Part shown: in pieces, positions 31,656 to 40,561 of the stretch
Position numbering within the stretch: position 1 is the stretch's first letter
How the letters are laid out: the number at the start of each line of letters is the position of its first letter
NCBI RefSeq assembly: GCF_024346455.1
Contig: NZ_JAGQCY010000002.1
Coordinates: forward strand, 124,001 to 188,000
Source: Cyanobium sp. Aljojuca 7A6
Lineage (GTDB): Bacteria; Cyanobacteriota; Cyanobacteriia; PCC-6307; Cyanobiaceae
Length of the DNA stretch: 64,000 bases
Direction of reading: 5' to 3'
Notes under the pieces: model-generated
What the model saw: the letters and a program-made list of their open reading frames with translations, nothing else
Databases searched by the model: none
What the model was told of the DNA's origin: nothing
Program-made: the position numbers and the translations under genes

Positions 31656-32345
31656 ATGCTGCCTGCTGATCTGCGCACCGCCGAAGCCGAAGCCCGCGAG
31701 GCCCTGCAGGCGGCCCTGGCGTCCGGATCCGGAGGCCGGTGGACCGTGGAGTTCAGCTTCGAAGGCTTACGACTGCTGCCCGTGGTGCTGCGCCTGCTGG
31801 AAGGGCTGCTGACGGAGCGGCCCGCGTTGCGGCTGTTGTTCCCGGATGCCGGTGCCACGGCCCTGGCCCGCCGTGATGCTGCTGCCCTCGCCGATCGCAT
31901 CGGCAGTTTCTCCGACCAGCGCCGGCTCCAGCAGCAGGAACCCTCCCGGGGGGTGCTGCTGCTGGTGGGGGCCAGCCAGGCGGAATACGACTTGGTGGAA
32001 GCGGTGTGCGGCGGCCACGGTGACAGCGTGGTGCTGATCAATCCATCACTGGAAGATGCCGCCATCGGCATCGGCAGCGTGGCGCGCCAGCGCCGCAAGG
32101 GTTTCCTGGCCGGCTGGCGGGCCGCCTATGCCCTGCTGCCCCAGTCCGACCGCGCCCTGCGCTGCGCCTACCCGGCCGAGTGGGAGCTCTACCGGCTTGA
32201 CCCCGACGGTTATCGGCTGGCCGGGCGCTTCGAGCAGAAACCCGATGCCGAGCAGCAGGAGCTGGCCCTCAGCGGCGGGCAGGAGCCTGGCCTGGGGAGC
32301 AACCTGCGGGCCCTTGGCCAGATGATCGAAGACCTGCAGAACTGA
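31656..32345 (+). CDS. DUF1995 family protein
   Basis: A 229-residue protein of the DUF1995 family, found in cyanobacteria and plastids. The N terminus MLPADLRTAEAEAREALQAA, then LRLLFPDAGATALARRD and GVLLLVGASQAEYDLVEAVC are typical; a late VLINPSLEDAAIGIG segment follows. The fold looks Rossmann-like with no clear catalytic motif, and the function is not established. It lies 26 bp after the desulfurase gene and shares its direction. Confidence 0.82.
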   Translation: MLPADLRTAEAEAREALQAALASGSGGRWTVEFSFEGLRLLPVVLRLLEGLLTERPALRLLFPDAGATALARRDAAALADRIGSFSDQRRLQQQEPSRGVLLLVGASQAEYDLVEAVCGGHGDSVVLINPSLEDAAIGIGSVARQRRKGFLAGWRAAYALLPQSDRALRCAYPAEWELYRLDPDGYRLAGRFEQKPDAEQQELALSGGQEPGLGSNLRALGQMIEDLQN

Positions 32346-32408
32346 CCCGCCGGCCCGGCTGGTGCATCCCGGAAAGGCTGCGTACACTTCGCTGGCTTTC
32401 AGGTGCCC

Positions 32409-32933
32409 ATGCCCAGCGATTCGCCCCGCTCCCGTTCCTGGAGTCTCATCGACCTCGGTGCTGCCGTCGCGGCGCTGCTGGCGATCGGGGGCGTGATCTG
32501 GAGTCCCCGTCTGAGCGGGGCCGTGGCCCAGGCGACCGGGGCGCTTGAGCCCGTCACTGTGATGGTGGATGTGCGTGGTGCCCCAGCCGCCTCCCCCCTT
32601 GAGCTCCTGCAACAGATCCGCCAGGAGGCCAAGGTGGCGATCGTGATTCGCAACCAGCCCCACGGCAGCGTGGCTGTGAAGCAGATCATTCCCTTTGACC
32701 GGATCATCTCCACCCTCACCCCAGACGGGAAAGTGGTGAGTGCTCCCGATCCCAACCAGAAGACCTTCAGCACCTTTGATGGGCGTTTCGTCCTTGAAGG
32801 CCAGGGCCGTCGCACCGGCGGCGGGGTTGTCTTCGGCAACCAAACGATCAAGATCGGTGCCCCGGTGGAGCTGGAGGGGACCAACTTCCGCTTCAACGGC
32901 ACCGTCACGGATCTGAAACTCGGAGCCTCCTGA
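32409..32933 (+). CDS. DUF4330 domain membrane-anchored protein
   Basis: A 174-residue protein with one N-terminal transmembrane helix (LIDLGAAVAALLAIGGVIW) followed by a soluble domain that matches DUF4330 (VTVMVDVRGAPAASP, FNGTVTDLKL). The soluble part probably faces the periplasm or lumen. Its function is unknown. ATG 32409 is chosen; GTG 32403 adds two residues. It ends 1 bp before the dacB start, so the two are likely co-translated. Confidence 0.8.
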   Translation: MPSDSPRSRSWSLIDLGAAVAALLAIGGVIWSPRLSGAVAQATGALEPVTVMVDVRGAPAASPLELLQQIRQEAKVAIVIRNQPHGSVAVKQIIPFDRIISTLTPDGKVVSAPDPNQKTFSTFDGRFVLEGQGRRTGGGVVFGNQTIKIGAPVELEGTNFRFNGTVTDLKLGAS

Positions 32934-32934
32934 G

Positions 32935-34263
32935 ATGACTGCGCCTGTCCGCCGATCCCCTGGGTTCCGTCGCCCCCACCGCCCGCTGAGGGCGGCAGCC
33001 ATCCTGCTGATGGCCGGGAGCACCAGTCCCCTGGGCACGGCGGCCTGGGCCCAGAACGCCCCGGCGCTGCCCTCACCCAGGGCCCTGCGCCCCCTGCCGA
33101 TGGCCGCCTTGCCGGAGGCGCCGCCCCCGGTGGGGATGCCGCGGTTGGCCGGGGAGGTCAGCTGTCCGTTGCTGCAACGTCAGGTGGCCCAGGCCCTGGG
33201 GTCGGAACAGTCCCGCTGGAGCGTCAGCGTCGCCGACGGCCGTGGACGTCTGCTGGCCGATGTCAACGGGCGCCTGCCCAGGGTGCCGGCTTCCAACCAG
33301 AAACTGATCAGCACCGCCTTCGCCCTCGACCGGCTCGGCCCCGACTACCGGCTCACCACCCAGTTGTGGCGTCTCCAGGACGGCACCCTGCGCATGGTCG
33401 GCCAAGGGGATCCCGATCTGGCCCTGCCCCAGTTGAAGCGTTTTGCCCAGCTGGCCCTGGCGACCGGCAGCCCCGTGCGGCTGGAGCTGGCGGAGGAAGC
33501 TCCCCAGAACTGGTGGCCGAGTGGCTGGCATCCAGGGGATCGCGTCTACGCCTACGGCGCCCCGATCACCCGGCTGGCCATCACCAGCAACGCCATCGAT
33601 GAGGCGGTGAGCAATCCCGCCTCGCGGTTGCAGACCCTTTTGCGCCGCTCCATGACCCAGAGCGGCGGCCAGCAGGTGCAGCTGGCCCTCGTCTCGGCGC
33701 GGCAGCCGCTCCCCAGCGACGCCGTCCTGCTGCATGAGGAGCCCTCCACTTCAATGCACGGCCTGCTCAGCCTGGCCAACACCGAAAGCCACAACTTCAC
33801 CTCCGAAGTGTTGCTGCGACAGGCCGCCGGCACCTGGGACCTGGCCGAAGCCAGTCGCCGTACGTTTCTCTGGCTGAACGACCAGGGCTTGCCGATGGAG
33901 GGTGTCCGGATCGCCGACGGCAGCGGCTTGGATCGCGCCAATCGACTCACCAGCCGTTTCCTGGTGGCCCTGCTGCTGCGCATGGATCACCATCCCTACT
34001 CCAGGGATTACCTCAGTTCCATGGCCATCGCCGGTCGGCGGGGCACGCTGCGCAATCTCTACAAGGGCACCAGCCTGGACGGCCAGTTCTTCGCCAAGAC
34101 CGGCACTCTGACGGGCGTGCGCTCGATCAGCGGCGTTCTCCAGACCACGGATGGCCCCCGCTACGTGAGCGCCGTGTCCGCCGGGGCGGGGGCTCCTAAC
34201 ACCACCATCGGCCGTGTGCTGCGCCAGATCCAGTCCGCGGGGGCCTGTCAACCCGCGTTCTGA
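32935..34263 (+). CDS. dacB: D-alanyl-D-alanine carboxypeptidase/endopeptidase (S13, PBP4-type)
   Basis: A 442-residue low-molecular-weight penicillin-binding protein. An N-terminal signal peptide ends near AAWAQNAPA. The S13 motifs are present: SxxK at Ser120-Lys123 (PASNQKLIST), DGSGLDRANR as the second element, and KTG at 388-390 (FAKTGTL). It trims or cleaves cross-links of peptidoglycan in the periplasm. It closes the operon that begins with dapF, so meso-DAP supply and wall processing are at the two ends of one unit. The family name dacB is used by analogy. Confidence 0.93.
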   Translation: MTAPVRRSPGFRRPHRPLRAAAILLMAGSTSPLGTAAWAQNAPALPSPRALRPLPMAALPEAPPPVGMPRLAGEVSCPLLQRQVAQALGSEQSRWSVSVADGRGRLLADVNGRLPRVPASNQKLISTAFALDRLGPDYRLTTQLWRLQDGTLRMVGQGDPDLALPQLKRFAQLALATGSPVRLELAEEAPQNWWPSGWHPGDRVYAYGAPITRLAITSNAIDEAVSNPASRLQTLLRRSMTQSGGQQVQLALVSARQPLPSDAVLLHEEPSTSMHGLLSLANTESHNFTSEVLLRQAAGTWDLAEASRRTFLWLNDQGLPMEGVRIADGSGLDRANRLTSRFLVALLLRMDHHPYSRDYLSSMAIAGRRGTLRNLYKGTSLDGQFFAKTGTLTGVRSISGVLQTTDGPRYVSAVSAGAGAPNTTIGRVLRQIQSAGACQPAF

Positions 34264-34269
34264 GCTTTC

Positions 34270-34296
34270 GGAGCGCCCCAGGACTCCGGGCGCTCC
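34270..34296. other. Intergenic hairpin between dacB and the coiled-coil gene
   Basis: A perfect 9-bp inverted repeat, GGAGCGCCC (34270-34278) and GGGCGCTCC (34288-34296), with a 9-nt loop. It sits in the 37-bp gap between two convergent genes. There is no T-run on either side, so it may be a bidirectional, U-tract-free terminator or an mRNA 3' end. Confidence 0.5.
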
Positions 34297-34300
34297 AGCC

Positions 34301-35248
34301 TCAGCTGGCCAGGCCCCGGCTGGCGGCGCGCTTGAGACGGCCGGCGGCACGTCGGGCCCTGTCGACCGTGGCGTTCTCCAGCGGGATCGGAGCTTCGGGG
34401 CTGCGGCTGGCGGCGGCTGTCTCCTGGCCCTGGAGCCGCACCAGTTCGCGCCGACCACCCAGGACCACCTGGCTGAGTTCCTTGAGGCGCACCTCGAGTT
34501 CCCCTAAGACCTGCTCCGCGTAGCGGTTGGAGCCCTCCTGGATCGCTGCAGCCTCCTGGCGGCTGCGGGCGATCAGGGCATCGCACTGCTGCTGGGTCTG
34601 CTGGCGGAACTGCAGGGCGTCGGCATGCAGGCGCTCGGCTTCGGTCTGGCTTTCACGCTGAAGGCGCAGACCCTCCTGGCGGATACCTTCAAGATCCTGC
34701 AGGGCCTGGGCCCGGCCGCGTTCGTGCTGCTCCAGCAGTTGGCGGTTACGTTCTGCTGCCTCCTGCTCCAGCTGCTGGCGACGCTGCTGGGCTTCCTGCT
34801 CCAGCTGCTGACGGCGGCCAGCGAACTGCTGCTCGAACTGGGCCATCCGGGCCTGATGCTCCTGTTCGGTCTGGGCCACCTGCTGGCGGGCCTGCAGCAC
34901 CATCTGCTCACATTGCTGGCGGGCCAGTTCACGCTGTTCCGTCACCTGGCGCTCGGCCTCCTGGCGGATCGCGGCGGCATTGATCAGCTGCTCCCGCTCC
35001 CGCCGCGCCTGGGTGACGATTTCCTCGGCCTGCAGCCTGGCCTTCTCGATGAAGCCTTCCCGCTGGCGGATCAGGTCGTCGGCCTGGGAGATCTGCCCCG
35101 GCAGGGCCTCCCGCAAGGCATCCATCATCTCAATGGCGTCCTGCTCGTTGACCAGCCGTCCGCCGCTGAACGGGATCCTGCTGCCTTCGAGGACGATGTC
35201 CTCCAGCTGATCCAGCTGGTCGAGAACGGAGAAACGGACTTCAGCCAT
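34301..35248 (-). CDS. Gln-rich coiled-coil protein (DivIVA-like)
   Basis: A 315-residue protein. A conserved-looking N terminus ([20 protein letters not shown], then [20 protein letters not shown]) is followed by a long Gln/Glu/Arg heptad-rich coiled coil from about residue 55 to 250, with repeats such as [10 protein letters not shown]. The C terminus is basic ([13 protein letters not shown]). The N-terminal hook plus coiled coil resembles DivIVA or ATP synthase b-like scaffolds, but homology is not certain. It starts within the last 8 bp of coaD, so it is translationally coupled to it. A role in cell shape or division is only a guess. Confidence 0.75.
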   Translation of the reverse strand: MAEVRFSVLDQLDQLEDIVLEGSRIPFSGGRLVNEQDAIEMMDALREALPGQISQADDLIRQREGFIEKARLQAEEIVTQARREREQLINAAAIRQEAERQVTEQRELARQQCEQMVLQARQQVAQTEQEHQARMAQFEQQFAGRRQQLEQEAQQRRQQLEQEAAERNRQLLEQHERGRAQALQDLEGIRQEGLRLQRESQTEAERLHADALQFRQQTQQQCDALIARSRQEAAAIQEGSNRYAEQVLGELEVRLKELSQVVLGGRRELVRLQGQETAAASRSPEAPIPLENATVDRARRAAGRLKRAASRGLAS

Positions 35249-35744
35249 ATGGGGTTTCCGGCGCTGCCTGTCGATTAAAGAGCTTCTCCAGGTCGATCGC
35301 CACTCCCGGCGGGACCATGTGGGCGACATCTCCACCGAAGCGGGCCACCTCCTTCACCACCGAGCTGCTCAGAAAGCTGTGGTGCGCTGAGGTGGCCATG
35401 AACAGGGTCTCGACGCGGGGGGCCAGGGTCCGGTTGGTGTGTGCGATCTGCAACTCAAATTCGAAGTCGCTCATGGCCCGCAGCCCCCGCAGGATCACCT
35501 GGGCGCCGCAGGTCTGGGCGTAGGTCACGGTGAGACCGTCGAAATGACCCACCTCGATGCCCCCCATCCCTTCCGTGGCCGTGCGGATCTGCTCCAGCCG
35601 GCGCTCGAGGGGGAAACTGGGTTGCTTGGAGGGGTTCATCAGCACCGCCACCACAACACCATCGAAAAGGTGCGCCGCCCTCTCGATCAGGTCGAGGTGG
35701 CCGAGGGTGAGGGGATCGAAACTGCCGGGGTAGAGGGCTCGCAT
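35241..35744 (-). CDS. coaD: Phosphopantetheine adenylyltransferase
   Basis: A 167-residue nucleotidyltransferase for the fourth step of coenzyme A synthesis. It begins [19 protein letters not shown], with the TxGH motif at 13-16, and has [17 protein letters not shown], the ISSxxVRE-like motif. The length is normal. The ATG at 35744 is followed downstream by the coiled-coil gene, which overlaps by 8 bp. Confidence 0.96.
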   Translation of the reverse strand: MRALYPGSFDPLTLGHLDLIERAAHLFDGVVVAVLMNPSKQPSFPLERRLEQIRTATEGMGGIEVGHFDGLTVTYAQTCGAQVILRGLRAMSDFEFELQIAHTNRTLAPRVETLFMATSAHHSFLSSSVVKEVARFGGDVAHMVPPGVAIDLEKLFNRQAAPETPYG

Positions 35745-35811
35745 GCCCCCAGCCTATGGAGACGGGCCCAGGCGGGTTCCTAGAGTCGTCCCATCCCTGC
35801 CGGCCACCCCC

Positions 35812-36303
35812 ATGACTGACGTTGTTCTGGACGCGGCCGCCAAGAAGTCGTTGCTGCGCAAGATTCCCCATGGTGTGTTCATCTGCGGCGTGGCCGAAGG
35901 CGTGGAGGTGAACGGCTTCACCGCCAGCTGGGTCACCCAGGGCTCCTTTGAGCCGCCCTTGGTGGTGATGGCGGTGCGTGCTGACTCCACCAGCAACGGC
36001 ATGATCCAGCGCAGCGGGCGCTTCTGCCTCAATGTGTTGGCCGCCGATCAGAAGGACCTGGCGGCCGTGTTCTTCAAGCCCCAGAAGGGGGTGGGCGGAC
36101 GTTTCGACGCCGCTCCGTTCAGTCTGGGGCCCCTGGGTTTGCCGGTTCTGGACGACGCCCTTGGCGCCGTGGAGTGCACCGTGGTGGGCCAGGTGTCCCA
36201 TGGAGACCACACCGTGTTCGTGGGGGAGGTGAAGACGGCGACCCTGCACCGCGATGCCCCCGCCCTGGAACTGTCCGCCACGGGCTGGCAGTACGGCGGT
36301 TGA
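35812..36303 (+). CDS. Flavin reductase domain protein
   Basis: A 163-residue flavin-reductase-like (split beta-barrel, FMN-binding) protein. The N-terminal half has KIPHGVFICGVAEG and NGFTASWVTQGSFEPPLVV, the typical FMN-binding segment, and SHGDHTVFVGEV lies near the end. Such proteins reduce flavin with NAD(P)H or act as small redox partners; the cyanobacterial ones resemble the C-terminal flavin-reductase domain of flavodiiron proteins. The ATG at 35812 is chosen because the longer frame adds a low-complexity leader. It precedes uvrC by 9 bp. Confidence 0.88.
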   Translation: MTDVVLDAAAKKSLLRKIPHGVFICGVAEGVEVNGFTASWVTQGSFEPPLVVMAVRADSTSNGMIQRSGRFCLNVLAADQKDLAAVFFKPQKGVGGRFDAAPFSLGPLGLPVLDDALGAVECTVVGQVSHGDHTVFVGEVKTATLHRDAPALELSATGWQYGG

Positions 36304-36312
36304 GGCGCCGCC

Positions 36313-38313
36313 ATGGCTGAGCCGGTCGGGACTCCGGGCGGGGACGTCGTCGGGCCGCTGCTGCTGCAGCGTGAGCGGCTGTCGGCCCGATTGCGGGAGC
36401 TGCCGGCGGAGCCGGGCTGCTATCTGATGCGGGATGCGAGCGACCGCATCCTCTACATCGGCAAGTCGAAAAGCCTGCGGGCGCGGGTGCGCAGCTACTT
36501 CCGCAACTCCCACGACATCAGCCCCCGCATCGCCCTGATGGTGCGGCAGGTCTGTGAGATCGAGTTCATCGTCACCGACAGCGAGGCGGAGGCGCTGGCG
36601 CTGGAATCGAACCTGATCAAGAACCACCAGCCCCATTTCAATGTCCTGTTGAAGGACGACAAGAAATACCCCTACCTCTGCATCACCTGGAGCGAGGCCT
36701 ACCCGCGCATCTTCATCACGCGCCGCCGCCGCCATCGCAGCCCGTTGGATCGCTTCTATGGGCCCTATGTGGATGTGGGGCTGTTGCGCCGCACCCTGGC
36801 GGTGGTCAAGCGGGTCTTTCCCCTGCGCCAGCGTCCCCAGCCCCTCTACCGCGACCGCACCTGCCTCAACTTCGACATCGGCCGCTGTCCGGGGGTCTGC
36901 CAGGAGAAGATCGGTTCGGACGACTACCACCGCATTCTGCGCAAGGTGGCGATGGTGTTCCAGGGTCGCAATGACGAACTGCTCACCCTCCTGCGGCAGC
37001 AGATGGACCGCTATGCCGAGCGGCTGGATTTTGAGGCCGCTGCCCGGGTGCGCGACCAGCTGCAGGGCCTTGATCTGCTCACCGCCGATCAGAAGATGAG
37101 CCTGGGTGACAGCTCCGTCAGCCGCGATGTGATCGCCCTGGCGGCGGATGATCGGGTGGCGGCGGTGCAGATCTTCCAGATGCGTGCCGGAAAGCTGGTG
37201 GGCAGGCTGGGCTACACCGCCGATGCGGCCATCGCCACACCGGCCGAGGTGCTGCAGCGGGTGGTCGAGGAGCACTACAGCCAGGTAGAGCCCGTGGAGA
37301 TTCCTCCGGAACTGGTGTTGCAGCATGCGCTGCCGGCCCAGGAGTTGATCGGCGAGTGGCTGGCGGAGCGGCGGGGCCGCAAGGTGCGACTGGCCGTGCC
37401 CCAACGGCGCCAGAAGGCCGACCTGATTGAACTGGTGGAGCGCAATGCCGGCTTCGAACTGGCCCGGGCCCAACGCGGGGCGGAGCACCAGCAACTGGCC
37501 ACCGAAGACCTGGCCCAGCTGCTGGAGCTGCCGGTGCCGCCCCGGCGGATCGAGGGCTACGACATCAGCCACATCCAGGGCAGCGACGCGGTGGCCTCCC
37601 AGGTGGTCTTCATCGACGGCCTGCCGGCCAAGCAGCACTACCGCAAATACCGGATCCGCAGCAGCAGCATCCGCGCCGGCCATTCCGACGACTTCATGGC
37701 CATGGCCGAGATCATGCGGCGGCGTTTCCGCCGCTGGTCCCAGGCCAAGGCGGAAGGGGCCGACCTGGCCGCCCTGCGCCGGGCCGGTGCCTCGGCCCTC
37801 CACACCGATGGCCTCAGTGATTGGCCGGATGTGGTGATGATCGATGGTGGCAAGGGCCAGCTGTCGGCGGTGATGGAGGCGCTGCGGGAGCTGGATCTGC
37901 ACGAGGAACTGACCGTCTGTTCCCTGGCCAAGCAACGGGAGGAGGTGTTCCTGCCCGGCGCCAGCCAGCCCCTCGACACCGAGGTCGACCAGCTGGGCGT
38001 GGTGCTGCTGCGGCGGCTGCGGGACGAGGCCCACCGCTTCGCCGTGAGCTACCACCGCCAGCAGCGGGGCGAGCGGATGAAGCGTTCCCGTCTCAGCGAC
38101 ATCGCCGGGCTGGGTCCGAAGCGGGTGAAGGACCTGCTGGCCCACTTCCGCTCCATCGACGCCATCCAGCTGGCCACTTCCGAGCAGATCGCCGCCGTCT
38201 CCGGGATCGGACCGGCGATGGCGCGTCAGGTGTGGGAGCACTTCCATCCCCCGATGGACGGACCCGAAGGCCTCGGCGAAGGGGAGGACGCCCCGATGGA
38301 GCTGGCGGGATGA
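36313..38313 (+). CDS. uvrC: Excinuclease ABC subunit C
   Basis: A 666-residue nucleotide excision repair nuclease. The GIY-YIG domain lies near residues 28-110 ([21 protein letters not shown]), the UVR domain near 225-260 ([13 protein letters not shown]), the RNase H-like 5' nuclease domain contains [11 protein letters not shown] and [11 protein letters not shown], and two helix-hairpin-helix motifs close the protein ([25 protein letters not shown]). All parts are intact. Its stop overlaps the next start codon (ATGA). Confidence 0.97.
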   Translation: MAEPVGTPGGDVVGPLLLQRERLSARLRELPAEPGCYLMRDASDRILYIGKSKSLRARVRSYFRNSHDISPRIALMVRQVCEIEFIVTDSEAEALALESNLIKNHQPHFNVLLKDDKKYPYLCITWSEAYPRIFITRRRRHRSPLDRFYGPYVDVGLLRRTLAVVKRVFPLRQRPQPLYRDRTCLNFDIGRCPGVCQEKIGSDDYHRILRKVAMVFQGRNDELLTLLRQQMDRYAERLDFEAAARVRDQLQGLDLLTADQKMSLGDSSVSRDVIALAADDRVAAVQIFQMRAGKLVGRLGYTADAAIATPAEVLQRVVEEHYSQVEPVEIPPELVLQHALPAQELIGEWLAERRGRKVRLAVPQRRQKADLIELVERNAGFELARAQRGAEHQQLATEDLAQLLELPVPPRRIEGYDISHIQGSDAVASQVVFIDGLPAKQHYRKYRIRSSSIRAGHSDDFMAMAEIMRRRFRRWSQAKAEGADLAALRRAGASALHTDGLSDWPDVVMIDGGKGQLSAVMEALRELDLHEELTVCSLAKQREEVFLPGASQPLDTEVDQLGVVLLRRLRDEAHRFAVSYHRQQRGERMKRSRLSDIAGLGPKRVKDLLAHFRSIDAIQLATSEQIAAVSGIGPAMARQVWEHFHPPMDGPEGLGEGEDAPMELAG

Positions 38314-38669
38314 CGTCAGGCTTGAGGCTGCCTTCGGTGCGTCGGAGTTCGGTTGGGTTTTGGGCTGGATGGCTGCTGGCCCTGCTGTTGCTGCCTTGGT
38401 TCCCCCGGGGCGTGCTGGCCGCACCAGGCCTCTGCGTCGGGCCGGTCTGTGGCGACGAGATCAGCCGCAGTGCCACACACCCCTGGCAGCTGAAGCTGCG
38501 GGTCAGCGACCAGGATCGCCACCGGGAGCGGATCGTGGTGGATTGCCGCAATGGAGGCATCAGTCCGCAGTTGGGGCCCGTGGACCGGGCCTACGCCGCC
38601 GCCGTAGCCCGTCGCTACTGCCGACTAACTTGGCAATCCAATGCGAGTTCCGGTTCCCCCAGGCCCTGA
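38310..38669 (+). CDS. Small secreted Cys-containing protein, unknown
   Basis: A 119-residue protein I do not recognise. It has a clear signal peptide (basic start, then [15 protein letters not shown], likely cut after VLAAP). The mature part of about 80 residues has four Cys in CVGPVC, VVDCRNG and YCRLTW, suitable for two disulfides in the periplasm or lumen. It starts at ATG 38310, overlapping the uvrC stop by 4 bp, and ends 1 bp before the hemJ start, so it is plausibly translated in an operon. The frame is also open farther upstream, opposite the coding frame of uvrC, but that is chance. Confidence 0.7.
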   Translation: MTSGLRLPSVRRSSVGFWAGWLLALLLLPWFPRGVLAAPGLCVGPVCGDEISRSATHPWQLKLRVSDQDRHRERIVVDCRNGGISPQLGPVDRAYAAAVARRYCRLTWQSNASSGSPRP

Positions 38670-38670
38670 C

Positions 38671-39288
38671 ATGACGCTCCCGCTGCCCCTGGCCTTGAGC
38701 TGGCCCCCCGAGGCCTACCTCTGGTTCAAGACGCTCCACATCGTCGGGGTGGTGGTGTGGTTCGCCGGGCTGTTCTACCTGGTGCGGCTGTTCATCTACC
38801 ACCGGGAGGCGGCTGAGTTGGATCCCCCCCTGCGACAGGCCTTCGAGGCCCAGTACGGCCTGATGGAGCGACGCCTGGCCAACATCATCACCACCCCGGG
38901 CATGGTGGTGGCCGTGGCCATGGCCGTGGGTCTGCTGGTGGTGGAACCGCTCTGGCTGAAACAGGCCTGGATGCACGCCAAGCTGGCCTTCGTGGCGGCC
39001 CTGCTCGCCTATCACTGGTTCTGTTACCGGCTGATGGGCCAGCTGCAGCGCGGTGCGTGCCACTGGAGCGGCCGCCAGCTGCGGGCCCTCAACGAACTGC
39101 CCACCCTGCTCCTGGTGCTGGTGGTGATGCTGGTGGTGTTCAAGAACCAGTTCCCCACCGGCGCTGCCACCTGGTTCCTTGTTGCCCTGGTGGTGGCCAT
39201 GGCCGCCTCCATTCAGTTCTATGCCCGCTGGCGGCGCTTGCGCAGCGAACGGCTGGCCCAGCAGGAGAGTGGTGGTGCTGCGGCCTGA
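38671..39288 (+). CDS. hemJ: Protoporphyrinogen oxidase HemJ
   Basis: A 205-residue membrane protein with four or five transmembrane helices. The first helix has FKTLHIVGVVVWFAGLFYL with His23, the conserved heme-ligating His of the family, and Arg/His residues follow in VRLFIYH. HemJ oxidises protoporphyrinogen IX to protoporphyrin IX for heme and chlorophyll in most cyanobacteria. The ATG at 38671 is preferred to an in-frame ATG ten codons upstream. The GTG start of the PHP gene overlaps its 3' end. Confidence 0.92.
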   Translation: MTLPLPLALSWPPEAYLWFKTLHIVGVVVWFAGLFYLVRLFIYHREAAELDPPLRQAFEAQYGLMERRLANIITTPGMVVAVAMAVGLLVVEPLWLKQAWMHAKLAFVAALLAYHWFCYRLMGQLQRGACHWSGRQLRALNELPTLLLVLVVMLVVFKNQFPTGAATWFLVALVVAMAASIQFYARWRRLRSERLAQQESGGAAA

Positions 39289-39940
39289 AGCTCTCGCCCA
39301 TCCCCTGACGCCGGTGCTGCGGCAGGTGCAGGCCGACAGCTGCCCGGACCGGCTCAACTTCCATTGCCACACCATCTGCAGCGACGGCAGTCTCCACCCG
39401 GAAGCGCTGGCGGCGGAAGCCGTGGCCATTGGCCTGGAGCACCTGGCGGTGACCGATCACCACGCCCTCGCGGCCCATGGGGCCATTGCCGCGTCCCTTG
39501 TCGACCACCGCCAGCGGGGCGCGGCGACGCCCACCCTCTGGCGCGGGGTGGAAATCAGCTGCCTGCTCGAGGGGTGCCTGGTGCACGTACTGGGGCTGGG
39601 TTTCGCCGCTGAGCATCCCTCCCTCCATCCCTACCTGCAGGGCACCTCCGTGGTGGGGCCGGCCCTGTTGGCCGAAGCGGTGGTGGGGGCGATCCGGGCC
39701 GCCGGAGGCCTGGCCCTGCTGGCCCATCCCGCCCGCTACCGCCTGCCCCACCAGCGCCTGATTGCGGCGGCGGCGGATCTGGGCTTCGACGGGGCCGAAG
39801 TCTGGTACGACTACGCCATGCAGCCCCGCTGGCAACCCACCGAACTGGTTTGCGAGGCGATCGCGGCGGATCTGGAACGGCGGGGCCTTCTGATGAGTTG
39901 TGGTACAGATACCCATGGGCTGGTGCTCCGTGGCCGCTAG
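39275..39940 (+). CDS. PHP domain phosphoesterase
   Basis: A 221-residue protein of the polymerase and histidinol phosphatase (PHP) superfamily. Metal-binding motifs are visible: NFHCHTICSDGSL, AVTDHHAL, VEISCLLEG, LLAHPARY and CGTDTHG. Proteins of this kind (for example RNase AM-like or YciV-like enzymes) hydrolyse short nucleotides or phosphoesters using three metal ions. Three consecutive GTG codons (39269, 39272, 39275) could start it, following CAGGAG at 39262-39267; the last has the best spacing. Confidence 0.85.
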   Translation: MLRPEALAHPLTPVLRQVQADSCPDRLNFHCHTICSDGSLHPEALAAEAVAIGLEHLAVTDHHALAAHGAIAASLVDHRQRGAATPTLWRGVEISCLLEGCLVHVLGLGFAAEHPSLHPYLQGTSVVGPALLAEAVVGAIRAAGGLALLAHPARYRLPHQRLIAAAADLGFDGAEVWYDYAMQPRWQPTELVCEAIAADLERRGLLMSCGTDTHGLVLRGR

Positions 39941-39969
39941 GGTTTGCTGACACGTTTCTGCATGCGTCG

Positions 39970-40506
39970 ATGGGCCTGTTCGATCGTCTGTTCGGTTCCC
40001 GTGCCGCCTCGGTGACCAAGCCTGAGGTTGCGGCCAAGGCCAAACCCAAGGCCGAGACTTTCTTCCTCGATCCCGAGGCTTCCACCAGCCTGGGCGATGT
40101 CCAGTTCATGAAGCGGTCGAACACGATCCGCCGCACCTTTCCCGGCAACGCCGACAGCCCCGGGGACAAGGAGATGGTGGCGGAAGTGGCCTCGATGCAG
40201 GCCCGGGTCGAGAAGATGACCCCTGGCCTGGCTGGTATTCAGCCCGCCGAAAAGGGATCCGTGAACCTCACCGGTGGCATCCCCAAACCCGTCAAGAAGA
40301 CCTTCGCCCAGACGATGAGCGCCGCTGAGCTCGGTCAGCGCATGAAAGGGTCTGCCGTGACCCCTACCAACGTGCCTGGCGCAGCGGCGGCAGCCAAGCA
40401 ACAGAAGGAAACTGAGGCCCAGAGCCAGCCGAAGATCAGCCAGCAGCCCGCCAAACCCGGTAACACCGACCCCTTCCGCTCGATGGCGCGGGATCTCGAC
40501 ATCTGA
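39970..40506 (+). CDS. Conserved basic/flexible protein, unknown
   Basis: A 178-residue protein with no recognised domain. It opens MGLFDRLFGSRAA, an amphipathic helix, followed by Lys/Ala-rich sequence and a compact part with ETFFLDPEASTSLGDVQFMK and RRTFPG. The last 90 residues are Ala/Gln/Lys-rich and probably disordered. Codon use and GC match the neighbours, and the N-terminal pattern looks like that of conserved picocyanobacterial proteins, but I cannot name a function. It is the last gene of the uvrC-hemJ block and ends before a strong hairpin. Confidence 0.72.
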   Translation: MGLFDRLFGSRAASVTKPEVAAKAKPKAETFFLDPEASTSLGDVQFMKRSNTIRRTFPGNADSPGDKEMVAEVASMQARVEKMTPGLAGIQPAEKGSVNLTGGIPKPVKKTFAQTMSAAELGQRMKGSAVTPTNVPGAAAAAKQQKETEAQSQPKISQQPAKPGNTDPFRSMARDLDI

Positions 40507-40518
40507 ATCCCCTGAAGG

Positions 40519-40561
40519 GAGCGAGGGCCTGGCTCAGCGCTGCTCCACCAGGCCCTCGCTC
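40519..40561. terminator. Strong hairpin between convergent genes, overlapping the cobN stop
   Basis: A perfect 14-bp inverted repeat, GAGCGAGGGCCTGG (40519-40532) and CCAGGCCCTCGCTC (40548-40561), with a 15-nt loop. It covers the cobN stop codon at 40534-40536. There is no T-run on either strand. It could end transcripts from both directions or protect a 3' end. Confidence 0.55.

Noticed and set aside
35455-38424. A 989-residue open frame opposite uvrC and its neighbours
   Set aside because: It crosses several clear genes in reverse, is His/Gln/Gly-rich without domains, and is a product of third-base GC bias.
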